64,000 nucleotides of DNA from Bradyrhizobium arachidis (GCF_015291705.1 NZ_CP030050.1:6696001-6760000), one strand, 5' to 3'. Positions 45,046 through 53,346 are shown, counted from the first letter of the stretch. Numbers and translations: made by a program. Notes: generated by a model not told the origin, from the sequence alone.

Positions 45046-45456
45046 CTATTCGTCGCGATAGACCTTCTCGCGTTTCTCGTGGCGCTCCTGCGCTTCCACC
45101 GAGAGCGTCGCGATGGGTCGGGCTTCGAGCCGCTTCAAAGAGATCGGCTCGCCGGTGTCCTCGCAATAGCCGTAGGTGTTGTCCTCGATACGCTGGAGCG
45201 CGGCGTCGATCTTGGCGATCAACTTGCGCTGGCGGTCGCGGGCGCGGAGTTCGATGGCGCGGTCGGTTTCGGACGATGCCCGATCGGCAAGATCGGGGTG
45301 GTTGACGTTCTCCTCCTGCAACGCTTGCAGGGTGAGCTTGGACTCTTTGAGGATCTCATCCTTCCAGGCGAGGAGCTTCAAACGGAAGTACTCCTTCTGC
45401 CGGTCGTTCATGAAAGGCTCTTTTTCGGTTGGTCGGTAGTTTTTCAACTTTTCCAA
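45046..45456 (-). CDS. dksA: RNA polymerase-binding protein DksA (zinc-finger-reduced type)
   Basis: The 136-residue protein has the coiled coil with DRASSETDRAIELRARDRQR and C-terminal YGYCEDTGEPISLKRLEARP, then IATLSVEAQERHEK. Canonical DksA has four zinc-binding Cys; this one keeps only one (CEDTG), as in the Cys-poor alphaproteobacterial type. It binds RNA polymerase with ppGpp. TTG 45456 keeps the conserved NYRPTEKEPFMN segment; ATG 45411 is an alternative. A terminator lies at 45010-45040. Confidence 0.87.
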   Translation of the reverse strand: MEKLKNYRPTEKEPFMNDRQKEYFRLKLLAWKDEILKESKLTLQALQEENVNHPDLADRASSETDRAIELRARDRQRKLIAKIDAALQRIEDNTYGYCEDTGEPISLKRLEARPIATLSVEAQERHEKREKVYRDE

Positions 45457-45627
45457 GGGCGGCCCATCTGTCTAAGCAACGACTCGCTAACGGAACGGGG
45501 TCCGTTGAGCGGGGCCTTATATAGCTACGTCCTGTGACAGACAATATTGTCCTGATCGCCCAGGTGCCGCCCCCAAGCCCTTGCACAGGAAGGTTTATCC
45601 TGGAGAGCCTGGGGGGCGGCCGAAGGC

Positions 45628-46239
45628 CTAGTAGCCGACCGTGAAGCGCTGCCTCAGATGGGCCGGGCGCTCGATCTCGTCGGCCAGTGCAATGGCGTAG
45701 TCGGCAAAGCTGATCCAGCTTTTCCCGTTCGCATCTGCGAGAAGCTGATCGGTCCCGAGCCGGAACTTGCCAATGCGCTCCCCCTCGACGAACAGCGCCG
45801 ATGGCGAGATGAAGGTCCAGTTCAGGTCTTTCTCCTGCCGCAGCAGGTCGAGGAAGTTGGAACCCTTCTCGGCCTCGGCCTTGTACTGGGCGGGAAAACC
45901 GGGGGTTGTGACCAGCTTCACGCCGGGAGCGACCTCCAGGCTGCCCGCGCCACCGACGACGAGGTAGCGGCTTACGCCGGACTGCTTCGCCGCACCGATC
46001 AGCTTGAGCGGGTCGCTGGCGAGGAAGTGCACGGAACTCACCGCAACGTCGTGCCCCGCCCACAGCTTGGCGAGGCCGGCCTGGTCGAGCACGTCGCCCT
46101 TGGTCGGCGTGACATTCGGCAGAGCCGCGATCTTGTCGGGATTGCGGGCGATGGCCGTGACCGCGTGGCCGCGGCGCGACAGTTCCTTGGTGATCTCCGA
46201 CCCGGCCCGGCCCGAGGCGCCGGCGACTGAGATTTTCAT
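45628..46239 (-). CDS. NAD(P)-binding oxidoreductase (NmrA/NAD(P)H-binding type)
   Basis: The 203-residue protein starts MKISVAGASGRAGSEITKEL with the GxxGxxG NAD(P) motif, then TPTKGDVLDQAGLAKLWAGH, VVGGAGSLEVAPGVKLVTTP and LNWTFISPSALFVEGERIGK. No catalytic Tyr-X3-Lys is obvious, as in NmrA-like and YwnB/YesF proteins. It is divergent to the HxlR regulator at 46383, and a TAGTAAC-N5-GTGACTA inverted repeat lies between. It probably answers to that regulator. Confidence 0.87.
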   Translation of the reverse strand: MKISVAGASGRAGSEITKELSRRGHAVTAIARNPDKIAALPNVTPTKGDVLDQAGLAKLWAGHDVAVSSVHFLASDPLKLIGAAKQSGVSRYLVVGGAGSLEVAPGVKLVTTPGFPAQYKAEAEKGSNFLDLLRQEKDLNWTFISPSALFVEGERIGKFRLGTDQLLADANGKSWISFADYAIALADEIERPAHLRQRFTVGY

Positions 46240-46259
46240 GGAAGGCTCCTTTGCTTCTA

Positions 46260-46278
46260 TAGTAACTATCGGTGACTA
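46260..46278. promoter_or_regulatory. inverted repeat, probable HxlR operator
   Basis: TAGTAAC-TATCG-GTGACTA matches its own complement at 6 of 7 arm positions. It is in the 143-bp divergent gap between 45628-46239 and 46383-46757, 21 bp from the former's start. Confidence 0.5.
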
Positions 46279-46382
46279 GATATCGCAAAGAATGCTGGTG
46301 TTAAGAGAGCACTTTGTGCTTACCTGATTACGCCGGAGTAACCCGCGTAACCGCCGGAACGGAAATGGATCTGAGGACCCCA

Positions 46383-46757
46383 ATGATGAAACCCGACGTC
46401 TATGCAGCGAACTGCCCCACGCGCCAGATCCTCGATCGCGTCGGCGACAAATGGGCGGTGCTGATCCTGTTGCTGCTGCGCGAGGAGCCGATGCGCTTCA
46501 ATCAGTTGCGCCGGACGATTGAAGGCATTTCGCAGAAGATGCTGAGCCAGGTTCTCAAATCGCTCGAACGCGACGGCCTGATCAAGCGCCGCGCCATCGC
46601 GACCGTGCCTGTGACGGTGGAGTATTCGATCACGCAGCTCGGCATAACCCTCGCCGCCGCAGTCGATCCCCTGCGCGACTGGGCCGAGCAAAATCTGAAA
46701 GACGTCCTCGCCGCCCAGCGCCGCTACGACGCGCAGCTGAAGGATGAAGCGGCTTAA
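46383..46757 (+). CDS. HxlR-family transcriptional regulator
   Basis: This is a 124-residue protein with the HxlR winged helix: RQILDRVGDKWAVLILLLLR, RFNQLRRTIEGISQKMLSQV, LKSLERDGLIKRRAIATVPV, VEYSITQLGITLAAAVDPLR. A Cys at about residue 11 (AANCPTRQ) may be the sensing residue of the family. TGAGGACCCCA before ATG 46383 gives a good ribosome site; ATG 46365 is possible. It is divergent to the oxidoreductase at 45628. Confidence 0.87.
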   Translation: MMKPDVYAANCPTRQILDRVGDKWAVLILLLLREEPMRFNQLRRTIEGISQKMLSQVLKSLERDGLIKRRAIATVPVTVEYSITQLGITLAAAVDPLRDWAEQNLKDVLAAQRRYDAQLKDEAA

Positions 46758-46775
46758 CAGGACGAGTGGCAGACC

Positions 46776-46935
46776 CGTCATCCTGGGGTGCGAGTGGCGC
46801 GATGCAAAGCATCGCGCCGGGAGCCTCGAAGGATGTACGGCCGAGATGCTTCAGCGGGGCCGTCGCCCTTCGAGGGCCGCTGGAGAAGCGGCCACCTCAG
46901 GCGACAACGGCTTCGCCGTTGCGCGGGGGTGACGG
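46776..46935. repeat. composite intergenic repeat with CGCGATGCAAAGCATCGCG palindrome
   Basis: The region starts CGTCATCCTGGGG and ends GGGGGTGACGG. It holds the palindrome CGCGATGCAAAGCATCGCG (46798-46816), CGACAACGGCTTCGCCGTTG and arms around CCTCGAAGGATG / CCCTTCGAGGG. I recognise this phrase from Bradyrhizobium intergenic regions. It separates the non-flagellar insert from fliX. Confidence 0.6.
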
Positions 46936-46942
46936 ATAACGA

Positions 46943-47356
46943 TCAGGCCTGCCCGGCCTTGGCCAGCTCGACCTCGACGCGCAGCTCGATCTCGGCAAGC
47001 ACGGCATCCAGTCCGGCATCGCCCGAGGACGACTTCAAATTCGCCGCCGCATCGCGCAGCCGCATCACGGTCGAGGCGTCGAGATTGCCGGAGAGAAGCC
47101 CCATCTTGAGATCGTCGAGCACGTCGAGCGCGGTCTTGCCGCGGGCGACCGAGCGCTTGCGGCGCTCGACCGGATCCTCCTCGATGCCTTGCAGCGCGAT
47201 CAGCGCGTCGATATTGCCGGCAGCCTTCGGTGCGGCGGCGCTCCGCGTCTCCTGCGCCGACGAGGTGTCGGGCAGCACGAAGGTGCCCGAGCCCGTTCGC
47301 CTGGCCTGGCTGGCCGGCGCTCCAAGCGTGGTGCCGTTCGGTCCGTAGATGCGCAT
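46943..47356 (-). CDS. fliX: flagellar assembly regulator FliX
   Basis: The 137-residue protein has the FliX features: N-terminal MRIYGPNGTTLGAPASQARR, the core NIDALIALQGIEEDPVERRK, VARGKTALDVLDDLKMGLLS and the final LDAVLAEIELRVEVELAKAG. In Caulobacter FliX regulates FlbD and basal-body assembly. No flbD is in this window. ATG 47356 is chosen over an upstream Cys-rich start. It is divergent to flgI. Confidence 0.9.
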   Translation of the reverse strand: MRIYGPNGTTLGAPASQARRTGSGTFVLPDTSSAQETRSAAAPKAAGNIDALIALQGIEEDPVERRKRSVARGKTALDVLDDLKMGLLSGNLDASTVMRLRDAAANLKSSSGDAGLDAVLAEIELRVEVELAKAGQA

Positions 47357-47398
47357 CGGAAGCAATCCGGGTGATCGATGCCTCACCTTCGCTGTTTT

Positions 47399-47417
47399 AT
47401 GGTTAACGGGACGTAAA
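47399..47417. promoter_or_regulatory. predicted CtrA box, fliX/flgI divergent region
   Basis: ATGGTTAACGGGACGTAAA gives TTAA-CGGGACG-TAAA (one mismatch to TTAA-N7-TTAA) and the nonamer ATGGTTAAC. It lies 43 bp before fliX. The remainder of the 284-bp gap towards flgI has no ORF and no other clear motif. Confidence 0.55.
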
Positions 47418-47640
47418 CAGCCCGGCAAAATCTGCCGACATGCGGCAGTTTCGCTCCTCAGAGACAACGGCCGCTGACACCGGTCGAAACAGATTTATTC
47501 AACCTATTCAGCGATCTAGCTCCACTGCGCCGGGTTGGCACAGCGCTCGCAAGGAAAGCGTCGGACCAGCTCGTCATGGGAGTGTCGCAGAAGGTCCTTC
47601 GATTTGAGGAGGCTTTTTGAGGGGCCTTGGGGAGCAGAGA

Positions 47641-48765
47641 ATGCCAGGCGTTCGTTGGGTGAGGATTGTTGGGGTGGCCTGCGCCGCGCTGTCGGCGCTG
47701 GCGCTGTCGGTCAGTTCGGCGGCTGCGACCTCGCGCATCAAGGACCTCGCCAACATCGAAGGCGTGCGGCAGAACCAGCTCATCGGCTACGGCCTCGTCG
47801 TCGGCCTCAACGGCACCGGCGACACGCTCAACAACATCCCCTTCACCAAGCAGTCGCTGCAAGCGATGCTCGAGCGCATGGGCGTCAACATCCGCGGCGC
47901 CACCATCCGCACCGGCAACGTCGCCGCGGTGATGGTCACGGGCAATCTGCCGGCCTTCGCCACGCAAGGCACGCGCATGGACGTCACCGTCTCCGCGCTC
48001 GGCGATGCCAAGAACCTCCAGGGCGGCACCCTCCTCGTCACGCCCCTGCTCGGTGCCGACGGCAACGTCTATGCGGTGGCACAGGGCTCGCTCGCGATCT
48101 CCGGCTTCCAGGCCGAAGGCGAAGCTGCAAAAATCGTGCGCGGCGTGCCGACCGTGGGCCGCATCGCCAACGGCGCCATCATCGAGCGCGAGATCGAGTT
48201 CGCGCTCAACCGGCTGCCGAACGTGCGCCTGGCGCTGCGCAATGCCGATTTCACCACCGCCAAACGGATCGCAGCGGCGATCAACGACTATCTCGGCGTC
48301 AAGACCGCTGAGCCGATCGATCCCTCGACGGTGCAGCTTTCGATCCCGCCGGAGTTCAAGGGCAACGTCGTCGCCTTCCTCACCGAGATCGAGCAGCTCC
48401 AGGTCGACCCTGATCTGGCCGCCAAGATCATCATCGACGAACGCAGCGGCATCATCGTGATGGGCCGCGACGTCCGCGTCGCCACCGTCGCGGTGGCGCA
48501 GGGCAACCTCACGGTCACGATCTCGGAGAGCCCGCAGGTCAGCCAGCCCAACCCACTGTCACGCGGCCGCACCGTGGTCGCGCCGCGTAGCAGCGTCTCC
48601 GTCACCGAGGACGGCAGGAAACTGGCTCTCGTCAAGGACGGCGTCTCGCTCCAGCAGCTCGTCGACGGCCTCAACGGCCTCGGCATCGGCCCGCGCGATC
48701 TCATCAGCATCCTCCAGGCGATCAAGGCCGCCGGCGCGATCGAAGCCGACATCGAGGTGATGTGA
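47641..48765 (+). CDS. flgI: flagellar P-ring protein FlgI
   Basis: This 374-residue protein has a signal peptide (MPGVRWVRIVGVACAALSAL, then ALSVSSAAA), then the FlgI hallmark SRIKDLANIEGVRQNQLIGY, GLVVGLNGTGDTLNNIPFTK and a C-terminal DGVSLQQLVDGLNGLGIGPR. ATG 47641 is chosen with GGGGAG upstream. The P ring is periplasmic and needs the chaperone FlgA, encoded 6 kb away. Its TGA overlaps the ATG of the next gene by one base. Confidence 0.96.
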   Translation: MPGVRWVRIVGVACAALSALALSVSSAAATSRIKDLANIEGVRQNQLIGYGLVVGLNGTGDTLNNIPFTKQSLQAMLERMGVNIRGATIRTGNVAAVMVTGNLPAFATQGTRMDVTVSALGDAKNLQGGTLLVTPLLGADGNVYAVAQGSLAISGFQAEGEAAKIVRGVPTVGRIANGAIIEREIEFALNRLPNVRLALRNADFTTAKRIAAAINDYLGVKTAEPIDPSTVQLSIPPEFKGNVVAFLTEIEQLQVDPDLAAKIIIDERSGIIVMGRDVRVATVAVAQGNLTVTISESPQVSQPNPLSRGRTVVAPRSSVSVTEDGRKLALVKDGVSLQQLVDGLNGLGIGPRDLISILQAIKAAGAIEADIEVM

Positions 48766-49136
48766 TGCAGACGAGCACGATCAACACCCCGCACCTCACC
48801 ACCTACTCCCCGGCCTTCTCCGTCGAGAGCCGGAACGGCCGCCCCGATTTCGAGCTCGCCGCCGCGCTGCAGAAGGTCTCGCCGCAGCAGCAGGCCAAGG
48901 CGCAGAAGACCGCCACCGATTTCGAGGCGATGTTCCTCAACAGCATGTTCTCGCAGATGACCTCGGGCCTGAAGGGCGAAGGCCCATTCGGCGACACGCC
49001 GGGCACCGGCGTGTGGCGCTCGATGCTGACCGAGCAATATTCCAAGAACTTCGCCAAGGCCGGCGGCGTCGGCGTTGCCACCGAGGTCTACCGCACCCTG
49101 ATCATGCAGCAGGCGAAAACCATCCGCACGGCATAA
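48765..49136 (+). CDS. flgJ: rod-binding protein, FlgJ N-domain only
   Basis: The 123-residue protein has the rod-cap domain KTATDFEAMFLNSMFSQMTS, GPFGDTPGTGVWRSMLTEQY, AKAGGVGVATEVYRTLIMQQ. The muramidase domain of enteric FlgJ (about 180 further residues) is absent, as is usual in alphaproteobacteria. Its ATG shares a base with the flgI stop. It should cap the rod; a separate muramidase is needed elsewhere. Confidence 0.85.
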   Translation: MQTSTINTPHLTTYSPAFSVESRNGRPDFELAAALQKVSPQQQAKAQKTATDFEAMFLNSMFSQMTSGLKGEGPFGDTPGTGVWRSMLTEQYSKNFAKAGGVGVATEVYRTLIMQQAKTIRTA

Positions 49137-49148
49137 GGTCAAAACGAG

Positions 49149-49646
49149 ATGAACCAATTCACCGCCGCACGTCAGCCGATGCCAGCGCAGCGCCCGAACA
49201 CCGCGCCCGGCAGCATTGAAGCGCGCAAGCTCGCCGAGAACCTGATGGATGCGATGAACGCCCTGCTCGGCCTGATCGAACGCGAGACCGAGCTCGTCCG
49301 TGCCGGCAAGGTCCGCGAGGCGATGACGCTCGAGAGCAGGAAGCAGGAGCTGTCGAAGAACTATGTCGTCGCCGTCAGTGAATTAAAGGCCAACCAGGCC
49401 CAGCTGGCGAAATCCGCACCCGAGCTGCTCTCGACGCTGCATCGTCATCACGACGCGTTCCGCGCCATGCTCCAGGTCAATCTCACGGTGCTTGCCACCG
49501 CACATGCGGTCTCCGAGAGCGTCGTGCGGGGCGTCAACGCCGAGATCCAGAAGCGCAACGTCCCGAACACCTATACGGCCGCAGGACGCCGCGCCGCTCC
49601 CGGCCCGCGCCACATCACGCCGCTCGCGGTCAGCCGCTCGCTCTGA
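49149..49646 (+). CDS. FlgN-like flagellar export chaperone
   Basis: The 165-residue protein is highly helical: AENLMDAMNALLGLIERETE, AMTLESRKQELSKNYVVAVS and a helical hairpin up to RGVNAEIQKRNVP, as in FlgN. FlgN binds hook-junction proteins before export. It is 12 bp downstream of flgJ and followed by a terminator at 49680. The family assignment is by structure-like pattern and position; I am less sure of it than of its neighbours. Confidence 0.72.
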   Translation: MNQFTAARQPMPAQRPNTAPGSIEARKLAENLMDAMNALLGLIERETELVRAGKVREAMTLESRKQELSKNYVVAVSELKANQAQLAKSAPELLSTLHRHHDAFRAMLQVNLTVLATAHAVSESVVRGVNAEIQKRNVPNTYTAAGRRAAPGPRHITPLAVSRSL

Positions 49647-49679
49647 GCGCGCGCAACAACAAGCGACAATTTTACGAAA

Positions 49680-49716
49680 AACCGCGCGGCGATCTCGTCG
49701 CGCGGTTAGGCACGTT
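49680..49716 (+). terminator. hairpin ending the flgI operon
   Basis: Arms AACCGCGCG (49680-49688) and CGCGCGGTT (49699-49707), followed by a weak T-run. It lies between the FlgN-like gene and the FlaG-like gene. Confidence 0.6.
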
Positions 49717-49805
49717 TCCTTACCCGGTCTTCAATCCTGGTGTTCCATGGTTGCGCATTGAGAGGGGTTGGGATTTGACTCGCGTAAGGCAACCAGGAGG
49801 CTGCC

Positions 49806-50165
49806 ATGAGTACAGATTTCAGCATCCGGCCGGTGGGGATACCGGCCCCCGCGCAGATCGTGACGACGTCGAATTCGGCGGCGAACGAGGCCGTGCAAAC
49901 TGATTTGCCGGTGAGCCAGACGGTCGCCGCGAGCGATACCAGCGCGGCCGTGCGCAATGATCTCCAGAACAATCAGAACATCTCGCGCCAGGTCGTGTTC
50001 GACCAGGCGGCCGCCTCGTTCGTTTTTCAGGTGGTCAACGAGAAGACCGACGCAGTGGTCAACCAGTTTCCCGACGAGGCGATGCTGCGCCGGCGGGCTT
50101 ACTTCCATGCGGAGGATCTGAAGGCCCAGCCCTCGCGTCCGCTCAATACGGACCTCAGCGCCTGA
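49806..50165 (+). CDS. FlaG-like small flagellar-cluster protein
   Basis: This is a 119-residue protein. Its central VVFDQAAASFVFQVVNEKTD, then AVVNQFPDEAMLRRRAYFHA, recalls the FlaG pattern (a strand, an E/D-K-T turn, a Q-(F/I)-P-x-E element). The N-terminus is Ser/Thr/Ala-rich and disordered. In other bacteria FlaG affects filament length. The assignment is by pattern only. CAGGAGGCTGCC upstream gives a strong ribosome site. It sits between the flgI operon's terminator and flaF. Confidence 0.6.
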   Translation: MSTDFSIRPVGIPAPAQIVTTSNSAANEAVQTDLPVSQTVAASDTSAAVRNDLQNNQNISRQVVFDQAAASFVFQVVNEKTDAVVNQFPDEAMLRRRAYFHAEDLKAQPSRPLNTDLSA

Positions 50166-50233
50166 CGATCAGGTGTCGCGCATAGCAAGCGCGGTGCCGA
50201 GATAGGTTGAGCCGGTCGCGGGGAGCACCGTCC

Positions 50234-50602
50234 TTACGGGCGGCCGGACAGACCGGCGGCAATGTTGCGGTTGATCTCGATCAGCGGACGGAAGTGATCG
50301 AACTGCGGGCTCATCTGGAGCGCGGCGGTCTGGCTCAGCACGAACACGCTGATATTGGCGATCTTCTGCCGGACGTCGAGCGGCTGCGGATTGGTGTCGC
50401 GCATCGCCTCGCTGAGGAAGATCGTCCAGAGCTTGCGATTGAACATCAGCGCCTGCATGGTCTGCTCGCTGAGCGGATCGGCGCTGTTGACGGCATCCTG
50501 AAGCTTGTTGGCGGCCTTCAGCAGGGTTTGCGCTTCGATGTCCCGGGGAGAGGCGGTGGTCGTTGCGACACGCGCGTAAGCCGAGGCAGCGGAATTCGAC
50601 AT
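50234..50602 (-). CDS. flaF: flagellin biosynthesis regulator FlaF
   Basis: The 122-residue protein has family segments AQTLLKAANKLQDAVNSADP, MQALMFNRKLWTIFLSEAMR, PLDVRQKIANISVFVLSQTA. FlaF works with FlbT to tune flagellin translation in Caulobacter and rhizobia. ATG 50602 is chosen; a TTG one codon earlier is less likely. It lies after the three flagellin genes on the same strand, separated from the first flagellin's terminator. Confidence 0.93.
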   Translation of the reverse strand: MSNSAASAYARVATTTASPRDIEAQTLLKAANKLQDAVNSADPLSEQTMQALMFNRKLWTIFLSEAMRDTNPQPLDVRQKIANISVFVLSQTAALQMSPQFDHFRPLIEINRNIAAGLSGRP

Positions 50603-50677
50603 CAATCACACCTTGGAGGTTTACCTAGCCCGTTGAACGCGCTTAAGGATTTCTTTCCCAACCCTAGGCAGCACCGC

Positions 50678-50692
50678 TTAAGATTTGCTTAC
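50678..50692. promoter_or_regulatory. weak CtrA-like box upstream of flaF
   Basis: TTAA-GATTTGC-TTAC is one base from TTAA-N7-TTAA, 76 bp before flaF. A second TTAA (50643-50646) lies closer. The rest of the 291-bp gap holds the terminator of the first flagellin. Confidence 0.35.
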
Positions 50693-50832
50693 GTGTCTGC
50701 TTGGAAGCCCTCCGGACTATTACGGGTCGCGGAGTCCTTCGTCATCGCGAAGCTAGATGTGCACATGCGCGCTGTAAACACGTCTCGCATGATGCGCATC
50801 GATCTCGGCTAATCCTGCCTTAGCGATCTCCA

Positions 50833-50860
50833 TAAAAACGGCGGAGCATGAGCTCCGCCG
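50833..50860 (-). terminator. rho-independent terminator of flagellin gene A
   Basis: Arms CGGCGGAGC (50839-50847) and GCTCCGCCG (50852-50860); on the minus strand followed by TTTTTATG. Confidence 0.85.
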
Positions 50861-50893
50861 CGACGTTACGATTCAATTTCTTACGCCGCGAGA

Positions 50894-53134
50894 CTAGCGG
50901 AGCAGCTGGAGCACGCTCTGCTGCGACTGGTTGGCGAGCGACAGCGCGGAGACCGCGATCGACTGGCGGGTCGACAGCGCCTGGCTGTTGGCCGCTTCCT
51001 CGTTGGTGTCGGCCAGCGTCAGGTTGGACGAGCCGGTCTGCAGCACGTTGATCAGGTTCTTCGAGAAGTCCTGACGCACCTGCACGATCGAGAGGTTGGA
51101 GCCGAGCGCGGAACCTTCCGAGCGCAGCGTGCTTGAGGCCGCATTCAGGCTCGCCAGCACCTTGTTGGTCGCACCGTTGTCGATGAAGTCGACGCCGTTG
51201 ACGAGGTTGCTGAGGCCGAGGCCGGCCGCGTTGAACACCACGCCGTTGATGCTGAGCGTCGAACTGCCGGTCTCGTTGAAGACGAGCTTCAGCGTGTCGC
51301 CGTTGAGCAGGTTGACGCCGTTGAACGAAGCGTCCTGCGAAGTGGTGTCGATCTGCGCCAGGATGTTGTTGAACTGGTTGACCAGATTGGAGCGCGCCGT
51401 CTGCGCCACGGGATCCTGGATCGGCGGCTGCGCGGTCGTGAAGGCAACCGTGCCGGTGATCGTGCCGCCGACGACGCCGCCGGCGGTCACCGAGCCGAGC
51501 GTCGAGGAGGCGTATTCGTTGACGGTGGTGATCGTGAGCACGCCGTTGGCGTCGATCGTCGCCGTCAGGTGGTTGGCTTGAAGCTGATTGTTGAGCTGGT
51601 CGAGCGTCTTGACCGTGCCGTTGGTGCCGTCGCCGAAGGTGACGTTCACGGGCGTGCCGCCGTTGAAGGAGGTGAAGGTCAGCGTCTTGCCCGAAATGCT
51701 GCCCGGACCCGGCGAGCGTCCCGCGGTGAAGGCGGTGCCCGTGCCGGTCGGACCGGTCAGCCCGAACGCGGACAGCGCGTTGCCCGTTCCGGTGATCGAC
51801 AGATCTGCGGTGGTACCGGTGCTGAGCTTGAGAGCGCCGTTGACGACGGTGGACAGCGACGAACCGCTGGCCGCGACCACGGCGCCGCCACTGACGATAC
51901 CGGCGCCCGACGCCAGATCGACCGCGTTGAGCGAATCCTGAACGGTTGCGCCCTGGAGGTAGACGACGGAGTTGCCATTGTTGTCGGTGACGATGTTGCC
52001 GATCTTGGTCGACCCGGTCGGCGCGGCAGCAGGCGCGGCCGCGTTCTTGAACGTGACCGTCTTGCCGTCGACGTTGAGCGTGGATCCGTCCTGAACGAGC
52101 GTGCCCAGCGTGGCTGGGGCGGTCAGACGCGCCTTGGTCACATTGACATTGCCGGAGCCGGTCGCGGTGGTCAGGCCCAGCGCCTTGAGGAAGTCGGCCT
52201 TGCCCGTGATGCTGAGATCGGCGCCGGTGCCGGTGGTGAGGGTGAGCTGGCCGCCGGCGATGGAGGCGTTGGCGCCCGAGGAGTTCGACAGCGTTGCGGT
52301 GCCACCCGTGATCGCCGCGGTTTGCACGCCGCTTGCGAGATCGATCGCGTCCATCACGTCCTGGACGGAGGCGGCCGGGGCGGCAGCTGTTCCGAGGTAA
52401 ACCGTGGAGTTGCCATTGCCGTCGGTGACGACGTTGTTGTTCTTGCCTGAGCCGGCGGGAACGTTGGCGACCGCAGGGGCGGCCCCTGCCCGGAAGGTGA
52501 TGGTCTTGCCGTCGACAATCAACACATCGCCGTCGGATGGTGCGCCGTTCGCCGCAATGGTGGTGGCGCTCGGCGTACCGAGCAACTTGAGATTCGGCGC
52601 AAGGCTGGCCGCCGTGCCCGCACCGTCGGGAGCGGCGTTACCGGTCAGGGCTTGCGAAACGCCGCCGAGCGTGGTGCCGGTGGTGATCGGAGTCGTACCG
52701 CCGCCCGTGCCGTTGGTGACGACGTTGCCGGTCGCGGTCGCATAAGTGTAGCTCGTGGTGCCGCGCAGATCCGCCGGCGTCGCGCCGGGGATCGTGGTCG
52801 AGATGTTCGACTTGGTCGAGTAGCCGACCGTGGTCTGCAGCGCCTGGTTGGCGATCGACTTGGCGCTGTCGATCAGCTTTTGCAGCGAGGTGATGCCGGT
52901 GTTGGCCGCCTGAAGCACCTGCACACCGTTGTTGATACCGTCGAGCAGGTTGCTGATGTCGCTTGCCCGGTTGTCCAACCCCTGCGCGGTGAAGAAGTTG
53001 GTCGGGTTGTCCAGCGCCGTGTTCACCTTCTTGCCGGTCGACAGTCGGGACTGGGTGGTGGCGAGCAGGTCGGCCGTTGATTGCAGCGACAACAGGTTCT
53101 GGCGAACTGACGCCGAGAGAACGATGTTGGACAT
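50894..53134 (-). CDS. fliC: large flagellin (copy A)
   Basis: This 746-residue flagellin has a conserved N-terminus (MSNIVLSASVRQNLLSLQST, ADLLATTQSRLSTGKKVN) and C-terminus (SSNLTLADTNEEAANSQALS, TRQSIAVSALSLANQSQQSV). These D0/D1 helices pack the filament core. The middle (about 135-560) is a variable Thr/Gly/Asn-rich beta region holding two tandem copies of a VDGKTITF module and a third related segment. No Cys. Tandem CtrA-like boxes lie upstream at 53225-53267. It is the most divergent of the three copies in the middle. Size matches thick subpolar filaments. Confidence 0.97.
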   Translation of the reverse strand: MSNIVLSASVRQNLLSLQSTADLLATTQSRLSTGKKVNTALDNPTNFFTAQGLDNRASDISNLLDGINNGVQVLQAANTGITSLQKLIDSAKSIANQALQTTVGYSTKSNISTTIPGATPADLRGTTSYTYATATGNVVTNGTGGGTTPITTGTTLGGVSQALTGNAAPDGAGTAASLAPNLKLLGTPSATTIAANGAPSDGDVLIVDGKTITFRAGAAPAVANVPAGSGKNNNVVTDGNGNSTVYLGTAAAPAASVQDVMDAIDLASGVQTAAITGGTATLSNSSGANASIAGGQLTLTTGTGADLSITGKADFLKALGLTTATGSGNVNVTKARLTAPATLGTLVQDGSTLNVDGKTVTFKNAAAPAAAPTGSTKIGNIVTDNNGNSVVYLQGATVQDSLNAVDLASGAGIVSGGAVVAASGSSLSTVVNGALKLSTGTTADLSITGTGNALSAFGLTGPTGTGTAFTAGRSPGPGSISGKTLTFTSFNGGTPVNVTFGDGTNGTVKTLDQLNNQLQANHLTATIDANGVLTITTVNEYASSTLGSVTAGGVVGGTITGTVAFTTAQPPIQDPVAQTARSNLVNQFNNILAQIDTTSQDASFNGVNLLNGDTLKLVFNETGSSTLSINGVVFNAAGLGLSNLVNGVDFIDNGATNKVLASLNAASSTLRSEGSALGSNLSIVQVRQDFSKNLINVLQTGSSNLTLADTNEEAANSQALSTRQSIAVSALSLANQSQQSVLQLLR

Positions 53135-53224
53135 TGGCGGTCTTCCTTTTGAACCGGATACGAATCGGGCTCGCCGATCTGGAAAGCGGGCTTTTGTCGA
53201 GTTTTAGGGGCTGTCCTTTAAAGT

Positions 53225-53267
53225 ATGGTTAACGGCGACTTAAGGGATAGGGTTAATGCCGGGTTAG
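53225..53267. promoter_or_regulatory. tandem CtrA-like boxes upstream of flagellin A
   Basis: ATGGTTAACGGCGACTTAA (53225-53243) contains TTAA-N7-TTAA at 53229-53243. It is followed by TTAA-TGCCGGG-TTAG at 53253-53267, one base off. They are about 90-130 bp before the flagellin A start. Confidence 0.6.
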
Positions 53268-53315
53268 CGCCCTCCCCGGCCCGGAACACGGGCTCGATCG
53301 AGCCCCTGCACGAAC

Positions 53316-53346
53316 GAAAAAAGCGGCGGGGCCGAAGCCCCGCCGC
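53316..53346 (-). terminator. rho-independent terminator of flagellin gene B
   Basis: Arms GCGGCGGGGC (53323-53332) and GCCCCGCCGC (53337-53346), loop CGAA, then T-run on the minus strand. The same stem-loop follows flagellin C at 55879-55911. Confidence 0.9.

Noticed and set aside
50600..50890. Possible small RNA or gene between flaF and flagellin A
   Set aside because: Only a terminator stem and a weak CtrA-like box are visible; no ORF or promoter-terminator pair for an RNA.
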